A DNA stretch of 64,000 nt from Trebouxia sp. TZW2008 (taxonomy: Eukaryota; Chlorophyta; Trebouxiophyceae; Trebouxiales; Trebouxiaceae), in contig BDIU01000081.1 of assembly GCA_002118135.1 (NCBI GenBank), positions 67,581 to 131,580 on the forward strand. Reading direction: 5' to 3'. A model generated the notes under the pieces. The model was given only the letters and a program-made list of their open reading frames with translations, had not been told where the DNA came from and searched no databases. The translations under genes and the position numbers were made by a program. Shown piece by piece: positions 35,201 to 44,573 of this stretch (position 1 is the first letter of the stretch; each line of letters opens with the position of its first letter).

Positions 35201-35583
35201 GCTTGTCTGGCCACTCAGCCACAGTAGCCGACCGTAGCCAGTTGTAGCGCTGCCGCTTGCGTTCCGACAAGCCTAAAGTCACCACATTGCTGTGCAGTGG
35301 CTGTAGTTGTCACTCTCTATAGCTCGACATCTGCCCCGTGTAAACCTCGTACAACATTTGCGAGCAGCACAAGTGCCTCGTTTCATCGAGCAGCAGCTTG
35401 CTAGCCAATCTTGAGAGCAGAGTGTCCTCGTGACCTGCCGGAAATCTTGACTTCTGTAGCCATCTTCCGAGCGCCAGCAGCAAGCAACCCACAGCGGCTT
35501 TTGAGTCGTCGATTAGCAGCCAGCAGACCATCATCTGTCGCAGAAGTAGATTTTCAGCTTAGAAAGTTACTGTAACAGACGCC
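32222..35583. other. Poorly understood 3.3 kb interval, GH2 promoter side and oxidase promoter side
   Basis: Between two divergent start codons. It must hold both promoters but is long enough for another gene. On the minus strand some stretches look exon-like: 35272-35166 (acceptor TTTAG, donor CCCCAA|GTAAGC, reading LSERKRQRYNWLRSATVAEW), about 34930-34700 (DELEAAALPPFAKVLSVKLA) and about 34600-34324 (YCPLTVAYHFPLQRGACPSE). I recognise none of these families and cannot join them in phase, so no gene is called. Confidence 0.4.
32598..32765. promoter_or_regulatory. Cluster of GTCAAC (TTGAC core) motifs upstream of GH2
   Basis: Seven GTCAAC hexamers start at 32599, 32612, 32626, 32719, 32732, 32747 and 32757, about 380-540 bp upstream of the GH2 start codon. 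On the other strand this is GTTGAC, which contains the TTGAC core bound by WRKY factors. The function is inference; the density could equally come from a decayed short tandem repeat. Confidence 0.35.
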
Positions 35584-38500
35584 ATGCAGAATGCCAGGTG
35601 GTTGACTTTCGCATGTCTACTTTGTGTCGGTGTGGCCGTCGCGGCCCGCTCCCTCTCGAGCGAAGAGCAGGTGTTCGACACCAATCCCTTTAATACCCAG
35701 TACCAGCCTAGATACTTGTTGCAAGCCAGCTCAGGTGGGTGCTCGATCTGACATGCACTGCATGGCCCGAGCCAGCTGTCACTTGCGACCGCCCCTACCT
35801 CTCTCCGTTTCCCGTCTTCCTACCTTCGTTTGCCCTCCTGCAGCCTCCGGCCCCTCCTCCTCCAGTTCTCCCTCCTCAGGCTCTCCCTCCCCTCCTTCCA
35901 GCCCTCCCTCAGCATCTACTTACACGAGCAGCAGTGGCTCAGGTTCTTCTTCGGCCTCGTCCAGCAGCACGTCTGGCTCGACTCCTACTCAGACAAGCTC
36001 CAGCAGCAGCGGCGGGACACCTTCGGCCACCACCGGCGCGTCTCCGTCCTCGACTGCAGCTCCCAGTAGCGGACCCTCATCTTCTGCAAGCTCAACACCC
36101 TCATCATCATCATCTGCTGCAGCTCCAACTACACCAGGAGCAACAAGCACATCACCTGCCACAGCAGCAACCCCTGTGCCGACCTCAAGTGAGCGTTACC
36201 TCAATGCACCCACAACCATTCTGCAACCACAAGTGCAATGCACCAAGATCATTGCCCAGTGCAAAGTGTGGTATCAGGGCGCCCTCTGTCATTCTTATCA
36301 GCAGATGTATAGCTGTTCTTGCAATGAGGCAGCCTTGTGCCCTCTGCCTGTATGTTGCTGCTGCTGCTGCTGCTGTTGTTACAGAGGGCGCTCACGTCAA
36401 AAGCAAAATTTCCATGGCTTATCTGCTCATTCTGCATCTCAGCACACTGCGGTAGGTAGACACCCACGTACTATCTGCTGCTAACCGTCTTGCCTATGTC
36501 TGCTGATACGGCGTACGCATGTGCATGTGCAGCTTAGTATACGGCAGCAGCGTCCCAACAATTGTCTGCTACCTGCCACAACAACTCCCTGTCAATCTGA
36601 TGCTCTCATTTCCTTCTTGCTTGCTAACACTTCTGCTTGTTTGTCTGCAGCCTCAGCAGCACAGTACACAGCAGCTGGCTCAAATCTGCCAACAATCATG
36701 CACTGCTGCAGACCAAAGCACTCTGTTGTCCTATTGCTGTCACTCTTTGCTAATCTGGTAACACTTCTGCTTGTTTGTCTGCAGCTTCAGCAGCACAGTC
36801 TGCAGCACAGTACACAGCAGCTGGATCAAATGTGCCAACAATCGTATATGCCGGCGCAACCTCAGCATCAGCAACCCCCTCCACCAGCCCCTCATCAACC
36901 ATCACCCCCTCCACCCCAAGCACCCCCGCCAACACAGCCCAGACCAATGTGGAATCTGGAGGCGGAGGCCCTGACTACGCTGGTGCATATGCACACAACT
37001 TCACAGCTTCTGATGTGACGGCCACCCCCAACCAGGGTACCACGGGCACCCCAGCAGTTCTGGCCACTGCTGCCATGAGCACAGTCATCGCCTTCGACAC
37101 TGTTCTGAACCCTCTTGTGACCTACGGTCACATGGCGTCTGTTGACTCTCAGTCAACGCGTACCATTGCTCAGGGCAGTGGTAGCTTTGTTGAGGTGAGC
37201 TTGCTCTCTGGAATGCTCCGTTGCTGCTGAGTCTACTGATGCTTTTGCTCAGTCCGCTATTCTTGGTAGCTGGGTTAGTGTGCAGTGAGTCTGTGTCGCT
37301 CATCACTTATGCTGCTGCTGGTAGCTGTGGAGTGCACATGCAGTAATGTACTGCACACAAAACGCTGCTGTTGCTGCTTGCTGTGCAGTCCCTATGCATT
37401 GAGCCTGTTCTGCACATTGCTTCTCCTGCTGCTGTCATGTATGTACTTTGCACGCAGTGACGTCATGCCGACAGAAAGCTCTGTTTTGCTGTTGATAGCT
37501 GTCCACATGCAGCAAGCATGGCACTGCTGCTGTTGTCTGTGGTGCAATGCCCAAACCCCATGTGTGCTGCGACTGCAGTTTCAGTGCTGTTGCATTCACA
37601 GCAAGGCCGAACTTTGCATTGGCATCATGCACACAGCACACATTGAGTCCTGATATTGGCATGCGGAGTCTGTAAATGTGTTGCTGGCAAGCTGTAGTCT
37701 CTGCTTGCATTGGCTGACACTGCCACGCTATGCATGTGGCTGACAGAGTGCGGTCTTGTGTTGCTGTAACAATATGGCCTTAGGATAGTATTGCGCTGAG
37801 TTTCATTGACTGTGTGTGCGGGCTGGTTTGTCAGGATCTATTGCCATTCACGCCATCTATGGATGCTTTGCAGTGTTCAGCTTTGCCTTGCTGCATCGTG
37901 CTTGCCATGTGACAGGGCACGCTATCATGCTGAGTCTGTCCACATGTGTGTGCAGGCTGGTCTGTCAGGCGCTATTGCCATTCACGCCATCTACGGTTTG
38001 GATGAGACTGTGCTGTTCTTTGAGAGGCCTCACGTCGGCGCTGTCAACTCAGGAGTCACCCCCAACCCATACCTTACTGTGAGTCCGTTGCTGCTGTTGC
38101 TTTATCACATGTTTCAGTGCGTTTACAGCAGTATTAAATGCACAGTGTTGCTCAATTTGACAGGGGTACATTGGTTGATGTGGCGCATGTGGCTGATGTG
38201 GCACATGTGAGTCCTTGGCTGCTGCCATTGCAGCAGTGTTCAGGCAGCTGTGACCTGTTGCTGTTGATGAGTTGCAGCAGTACTGCATGCTGCGTCCGAT
38301 CAAACTGCAGCAACAGCTATGCTGGTTCTGCATGTTGGGCATGTTCAACTGTATCCAGCCAATGCAAAGGCAATGCAATGTATCTTGTGCAAAAATGGAA
38401 ACTGCTGCAGCAGCAATACAATGCCACTGCTTCATGCAAGCCGTCTTGACGTCATGCAACAGCCATGCAAAGCTGCTCCTGCCATGAAGTGCAATGCTGT

Positions 38501-41500
38501 GTGCAGTAGCTAGGCATGCAGTGCTGTGTAGTGTAGCTAGGCGTACAACAGCAATGCAAAGCTGTCTCTGCCACTGACATGCAATGCTTATTGTCGCACC
38601 TACTATGGACATGCAAGGAATGGCGCAGCGCAGCATCCGCTACCGAGCATGCAATGCCTAATGTTGCATCTGTGGCTAACATGCAAAGCTTGGTGATGCA
38701 GTTGGGCAACAGCCAGACTGAGATTGCCTGCATCTACGACGTTGTTATGCTGCTGCTCCATGTTGCTTATGCTGCCCATCATGCAACAGCAATGCTGACA
38801 CAGAGTTGTGATGTCGCAGTTGGGCAATGGCCAGACTGAGATTGCCTCCATCTATGACATTGCCAGCGAGACCTTCACTCCGTTCCACTTCCCCACCAAT
38901 GCCTTCTGTGCTGGTCACTCCGCTGCTGAGGACGGTTCAGCCTTCATTGCTGGTGAGCAAGCTTCCTTCTGATAGTTTTGACGCCCTGATAGTCTTGACG
39001 CCCTGCTTGCAACTTTGCAGATTGACAGCTTGACAGTGTACATCTCCTGCACTGAAAAGGTCTGTTGCAAGCCTTACACAGCCAACATACATGGCTGCAT
39101 ATTGACTCTCAGTCAATTGGGTTTCATGCATACAGCTTTCTGCTGACAGCTTGACAGTGTCTTTTAGCACAGTGTCAAGCAGTGACTGTTATTTTGCTGA
39201 TGCTTCTGACAGCATTCCTGCTTTGGATGGCTAGCCATGTCTTGGCTTGCCAAATCATGCTGCAACATCTTTACAAACACTGTGCTTTAGTGGCAGTCTA
39301 TTTTGATTCTGCATCGATGCCTGATTTTGATACCTGCAAACACTGTGCTTTAGTGGCAGTCTATTGTGAATCTGCATAGATGCCTGATTCAGATACCTGC
39401 AAACACTGTGCTTTAGTGGCAGTCTATTGTGATTCTGCATCGATGCCTGATTTTGATACCTGCAAACACTGCGCTTTAGTGGCAGTCTATTTTGGTTCTG
39501 CATTGATGCCTGATTTTGATACCTGCCAAGTATGTCCTCATTGTAACCCAGCTCCTTCAAGCTTGATTACCTGTTGTCTGGTGTTGCCGCAAAAACTGCA
39601 CACCCAAAAGCCCAGCTCCTTCAAGCTAACTTCAAGCTAAATTAAAATGCTTCTACTGTTTTTGCATGTCTGTTGGGATGATCCTGCATACATACAATGT
39701 AACAAAGTCACGAAGTCTGCCTACATATGTCTTGACTGGGGACTTTTATTTATGCATATGCCGTGCACAGTTGCAGTATATTGTCTGGTTGTCAGACATT
39801 GTGTCAAGACAAACTGCACTTTGCTGCCAACATGACACACTGCAAGCATGGGTTCTGAGCCACAACTTCTTTGGTTCACAGGTGGTGACAACCTGAACTT
39901 GGTGCCTGGGTTCCTGGACAATGGCCTGTACGCAGTCAGGCACTTCCAGTTCCCCAACACTCTGTCCACTGTTGTGGGAGACATGGGAGTTGCCCGTTGG
40001 TACCCCACTGTGATCACCCTTCAGGACGGTTTGACCATCATTGCTGGTGGTTCCACTGCTGAGGGTGGAGGATATGGCAGTGACTCATCCCTGAATGAGC
40101 CCACTTACCAGGTCAGTGCCAGTCTTGAGTTTTGCTTGAGCAGTTGTACAGTGTATGCTGATTGTGTGCGCTTTGCATGCTGTGCACACAGTGCCTTGCT
40201 GCTATGCAGGACTTCTGCTTGTGATGGCGCTTGTATCTTGTGCATCTCAGTCTGCTTTGTGTTGATCTTTGAGCATGGATCTACTGGAAACGCTGTGGAA
40301 GTGTGCTTAGGTGCAAATGTCACAAACCCAGTAAATCAAGTAATGCGTTGGGCTGGGCGTGTGCGCGCATGTTCACAGCCATATGTCTCAGTGAGGCGGC
40401 AGACTTTTGGAGTGCCTGTCTGTTGAGCAAGGTGCTGACTGTACACCTTCTCAGCTGCAGCTGTACAAAAGTGCAAGTGGAACTATCACCGACCCCGCCA
40501 CCCTACTCATCCTGACTTGTACCTGGCCTGTCAACCTGTACTCCTATGTGACTGTCCTCCCTCGTCTCAGACAGTGATCTTAATCTAGTCTCAAAAGCTT
40601 TGTTTCAGTACAGTACTGATGTTTCATCTTCTATGCTGCAGCTGTACAACAGCGCAAGTGGAGTCATCACCGACCCCGCCACTCTACCCATTCTGACCCG
40701 TACCTGGCCCGTCAACCTATACCCCTACATGACCGTTCTGCCTGTGACTGGCTCTCTGTTGGTCATTGCTGGAGCTCAGACTGACATCTACAATGGAGAG
40801 GGCAACCCTAGCGCTTTCACTGGCATTGACACCCGTTACCCTGCCATTCCTAACCTACCCATCCCTGTCAGCTACCCACAGACTGCCACCTTCGCTCTGC
40901 TGACTCTAGAGCCAGCCAATGACTACGTCGCAGAGGTAAATCAGCCTTAGTTTGTGTTTTGTGTGGTAATGCATATTGTGCATACTGTGCAAGTCGTTAT
41001 TGCTTTGTGCATGGTGCTTGCTGTGCAACATTCATGCATGTTGTCTGCACTGGGCATTGTCAGCTCCAAGCTTCCACATGGCAAGATCAAGCACTTTACC
41101 CCTGCAGGCACGCTGAGGTGCTGTGTCCGTCAGATTGTTGTGTGTGATTCTGCAAGTTACTCAGATTGTTGTGTGTGATTCTGCAAGTCGCTCAAGAGCT
41201 GCTGTTGTGCTATGCAGATTGTGGTGTTTGGAGGCACTGTCAGCGACTACGCCACAGCCGAGACCCCATCTTCTTCAGCCTCTTACCGTATCAACACTGG
41301 TGCTGCCAACCCTGCCTGGGAGACTGAGAGCATGCCCTTCCCCCGTGTCATGGGTGATGCTGTGCTGTTGCCTGACGGCACAGTCTTTGTCGCTAACGGT
41401 GGTCAAGTTGGTGAGTGCCCATATTGATATCTACAAATTTGTGTAAATGGCTGAAGCGTGTTGTTTGTGTCATGCGCAATGCTGTGCTGTTGCCTGACAG

Positions 41501-42720
41501 CACAGTGTTTGTGACTAACGGTGGTCAGGTTGGTGAGTGTTCCACGCATTCACGATGTCCTTGCAAGATATGCATCTGCTGCATGTCAAGTGTCACCTTC
41601 CTGGTTCATGTGTGATGCTGTGCTGTTGCCTGATGGCACAGTATTTGTGCCTAACGTTGACAAAGTTGGTGAGTGCAAATGCTGCAACGCAGTTTGCTGA
41701 CAATGCCTCTTCAATGCTCGCACCCTGTGATCAAAAATATGGGCATCAGCATTTCCTCTCACAACAATATGGTATTGCTGACATCTATCCGCCTTTGCCA
41801 CAGTTGCTATTGCTAAACATCTTTGCTCTGTAGATGTTGCTTTTGCTCTAGCTGCTATTGCTGACACATTTTTCTCTGTAGGTATTGCTGGTGGTGTGCC
41901 TTTGGCTGCTGCTGCCAGTGACGGCATCACCACCCCAGTCGCCTACAACCCATACCTGCCATCTGGCTCAAGATACGAAGTCCTTCAAGACTCCCAAATC
42001 CAGCGTCTGTACCACTCCAACGCCTTCCTGCTGACCTCTGGACTGGTGAGCAGTGCCATCTCATGCTATTACTGTCTCTGATTGTGTGTGCACTGTTTTG
42101 AATGTTGCCCTTGTGAGTAAGCAGTGTCACCTTCAGCTGCTGCCTGCTTTAATTCTGTGCACTCTTGTTTGCAAATTGTGCAAGAGCGTGGCCTGGCTGT
42201 GCATCAGCACTTGGTGCTATGCTCTGCCCCTTTGTTTGCAAGCAAGCATTGTAATGACAGAAGCAGAAACTGGTGCTGTGCTTGGTCTATGGCTGGTGGC
42301 CGAAAACGCAGTGCGGTCAGCCATTCTGACCTTTGCTGTGCCTTGCAGATCTTGGTTGCTGGCAGTGAGGCAACTCTGGACTACCGTGTGCAAATCTACA
42401 CACCAGCCTACCTGCAGACAGGCAACCCTCGCCCAGTCTTGGCCGGTGCACCAGGCTCTCTGGCCTACGGCCAGACTTTCGCTGTCAACTACAGCGGCGT
42501 CACCACCATCGACCGCGCCGTGCTCGTCAGGCAGAGCGCTGTCACCCACTCCATTCACATGGACGCCCGTACCGTGGCTCTCGTTATCGGCACTGCTGCT
42601 GGTGGCACTCTCACTCTGACCGCACCACCTGACGCAACCATCGCACCGCCAGGCTACTACATGCTGTTCATCATGTATGGCGGTGTTCCATCCACAGCCA
42701 GCTGGATCCACGTTGGTTAA
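35584..42720 (+). CDS. Secreted copper-radical oxidase (glyoxal/galactose oxidase family), 10 exons, 804 aa
   Basis: Exons: 35584-35734, 35844-36188, 36785-37194, 37956-38078, 38820-38952, 39882-40111, 40642-40935, 41218-41410, 41882-42045, 42349-42720 (TAA); all phases close. An N-terminal signal peptide (WLTFACLLCVGVAVAA) is followed by about 130 residues of Ser/Thr/Pro/Ala and more Thr/Ser-rich sequence, probably an O-glycosylated stalk. The Kelch-type oxidase domain contains the family's active-site features. These are NAFCAGHSAAEDG (Cys of the Cys-Tyr cofactor), GVARWYPTV (partner Tyr), RLYHSNAFLLTSG (axial Tyr and copper His) and AVTHSIHMDAR (second copper His). A C-terminal Ig-like domain ends in PGYYMLFIMYGG. 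Such enzymes oxidise aldehydes or primary alcohols to give H2O2 outside the cell; the substrate here is unknown. The exons have noticeably more C-ending codons than other genes of the window, which suggests high expression. Confidence 0.95.
36642..36705 (+). repeat. Copy of oxidase exon 3 start
   Basis: TCTGCAG|CCTCAGCAGCACAGTACACAGCAGCTGG is a copy of the true exon start at 36785, with an intact acceptor and about 50 bp of coding sequence before it diverges. Confidence 0.85.
37816..37862 (+). repeat. Copy of oxidase exon 4 start
   Basis: GCGGGCTGGTTTGTCAGGATCTATTGCCATTCACGCCATCTATGG matches the exon start at 37956 (GCTGGTCTGTCAGGCGCTATTG), but the acceptor CAG has become CGG. Confidence 0.85.
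38692..38740 (+). repeat. Copy of oxidase exon 5 start
   Basis: GATGCAG|TTGGGCAACAGCCAGACTGAGATTGCCTGCATC repeats the exon start at 38820 with an intact acceptor. More decayed pieces extend to about 38620. Confidence 0.88.
39268..39535 (+). repeat. 63-bp minisatellite, about four units
   Basis: AAACACTGTGCTTTAGTGGCAGTCTATT starts at about 39274, 39337, 39400 and 39463. Because 63 is divisible by three, open frames cross it on both strands. It lies in oxidase intron 5. I found no match to an exon edge, unlike most arrays here. Confidence 0.92.
40450..40565 (+). repeat. Copy of oxidase exon 7 start
   Basis: CAG|CTGTACAAAAGTGCAAGTGG reads LYKSASGTITDPATLLILTC, then TWPVNLYSYVTVLP, close to the true exon at 40642 (LYNSASGVITDPATLPILTR). 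The acceptor is intact. It then diverges into non-coding sequence. Confidence 0.9.
41460..41672 (+). repeat. Two copies of oxidase exon 8 end with donor
   Basis: GATGCTGTGCTGTTGCCTGACGGCACAGT...GGTCA(A/G)GTTG|GTGAGTG at 41355-41410 (the exon) recurs at about 41479-41536 and 41610-41672. All three keep TTG|GTGAGTG, so three equivalent donors lie in a row. Confidence 0.92.
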
Positions 42721-42962
42721 ATGTGCTTGCAGCACATATCAGGAGCCAGGGCATATCCAAGCCCTGGTTCTTGAGTGCTGGACACAGCACAAGCGGGCTG
42801 CAGGTTGCTTGACGGGCCAAGTTGAGGCTATAGACAGGATGACCTTGTATTTTGGCATGCTCTTGCTTCCCAAGCCCTTTGTGGTTTATACATATAAGCG
42901 TAATCAGTATGATTCTCTGCACATTTCTTGTGCAGATGGCCCTATTTACCTTTGCATCTTAT

Positions 42963-42967
42963 GTGTA
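42963..42967 (+). terminator. Candidate TGTAA polyadenylation signal
   Basis: TGTAA, the usual green-algal poly(A) signal, occurs about 245 bp after the oxidase stop codon. A 5-mer is weak evidence by itself. Confidence 0.3.
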
Positions 42968-43522
42968 ATGGTCCTGGTCAAACTGTACCTTGATAGCATC
43001 ACAGGGCCTCTGTGCTCTAAGATGCTGCATTGCGTCTTCTTTAGGGCGGGAAGACAAGCCTGCCATGTTATTTGATCCATTGAGTCACAGGTAGACCAAA
43101 GTGTTGAGTTGGTGTTGTATAGAACGCATCCGCCTAGACCGTTTGTGCATAGACTTTTGAACAGACCGTACAGCTTTGTCTCAGCTTGTGCAGACGGTTG
43201 TCAGCATTTTTGCTTCCTACCTTAGCACATATAGTGTTGTGGCAGCTGGTGCCAAGCTTAGACTCTCAAGAATGATATCCTTCAGAAGAACATCCTGAGT
43301 CCGTGCGGTAGTTGTGATGTGTGTTGAAGAGACGTTGCAGGCTGAAGAATGAGTTGTAAAGCATCCAGTTCTGTCTTTTCTAAGTGTGTGTTGCACATCT
43401 GCAAATACAGTTCAGCATGCTTGAATGCTGCTACGATGTGTGATCTCGGCGTTTCCCAAAGCATGCTCGTCAGTGCAGTTTTGGGGGTCTGCTTCCAAAT
43501 CACCAAAGTAAGTAAATACAGT

Positions 43523-43862
43523 TCAGCATGATCGTGCATCTGCTGGCGCTGCTTCAAATGGAACGCTGACGCGTCGCTCAGGTAATCTGTCCACTCGCCA
43601 ACACTGACTACGATGAACGAAGACAAATAAAGCAGATGTGACAAGCATCGTCAGCAATGCTCCTGCAGAAATGGCACACACAACACTCTGCCTTACAGCA
43701 TGTTTGCCTGTGCATTGCAGTTACCTCACAAATGCAGCACATTGTGCCGCACAACCCTGAGCACTACCCTGCTTTTGCTGACAGTCAGTAACGCATTCAG
43801 TGAAGTACATGCAGCACCTCGGGCTGAAAGTCTTGCTGTCTGCAGCAACAGCACATTTCAGT
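43523..43862 (-). CDS. Possible small Cys-rich protein, C-terminal exons only
   Basis: Two exon-like segments, 43862-43725 (acceptor TTACACAG, donor GAG|GTAACT) and 43607-43523 (acceptor CGTAG, stop TGA), join in phase to give about 73 residues. They contain the pattern RCCMYFTECVTDCQQ and GCAAQCAAFVSQCW, nine cysteines in all. The start and any signal peptide are not found. I recognise no family. It could be a chance frame; the splice sites and the Cys spacing are the only support. Confidence 0.3.
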
Positions 43863-44573
43863 CTGTGTAATAATTGCAGACTGCACGGATGTGGCTGACA
43901 TTGTGTGCGTGAATACCAGGTGCGTCCTTGGTCAAAGCAGTTCAGCATACACACACAGCACCTGCAAAGCTGTGCAGAGCCAAAAAATCATCTGCATTGC
44001 CTATTTTCTATGCTCACACAATTCGTTGCGAGTGTTCAAATGACAAAAAATTTTCTTGTTGCATTCCAGCCAGCTTGAAGGCTTTGTACGCCAGCATGAC
44101 GACTTTCATTATTGAAAAAAGGCTCGTTTGTGGCAACAGGTCAAAAGGCAACTGACCCAAACGCATTTGCAACTTCCTGCCAAGCTGGTTTATGCTTACA
44201 TTGTGCAAATGCAGTGCTCCTGGGCTTTGCTGCTAGATCGAATTAACTCACAATAAAGCTCTGATGTACAAAGCTTCAAATGACCAAGAGGACAGGCTAT
44301 GAGCCAGCACTTGCTGCCTTGTTTTTGCTCTTGACATGCCCAGACAATTTGGTACAGGCGCCACTCAATGAGCCGACAGTGGATCCAGCAGTCAAAGCAT
44401 CAGCAAAAGCTTCAAACAGTCTAGAGGACAGGCTGTGAGCCACCAGCAGCACTTGCTGCCTGCGTTTGTCTTTGCTCTCAACGTTCCTTTCAGAATAGAG
44501 CTTTAACCAGTGAGCCACCAGTGAAACCAGCAGTCAAAGCATCATCAAAAGCCTCAACAGTCAAGAGAACACG
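43863..44573. other. Region between Cys-rich fragment and expansin-like stop; contains exon-end copies
   Basis: About 44297-44530 holds two degraded copies of the end of the expansin-like last exon (GSL...LYRKERQ and the CTTGCTGCCTGCGTTTGTCTTTGC region), both lying beyond the stop codon at 44574. The rest, 43863-44296, shows no convincing gene. Confidence 0.6.

Noticed and set aside
35739..36455. 238-codon Pro/Leu/His-rich frame overlapping the oxidase
   Set aside because: It is a +1 shadow of the Ser/Thr/Pro-rich oxidase exon, whose own frame joins the signal peptide and oxidase domain in phase.
39255..39640. Repeating frames on both strands around 39.3-39.5 kb
   Set aside because: A 63-bp minisatellite keeps all frames open; the oxidase splices from 38952 to 39882 in phase without it.
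42217..42735. 172-codon minus-strand frame opposite the last oxidase exon
   Set aside because: It is an antisense shadow of a well-conserved coding exon.
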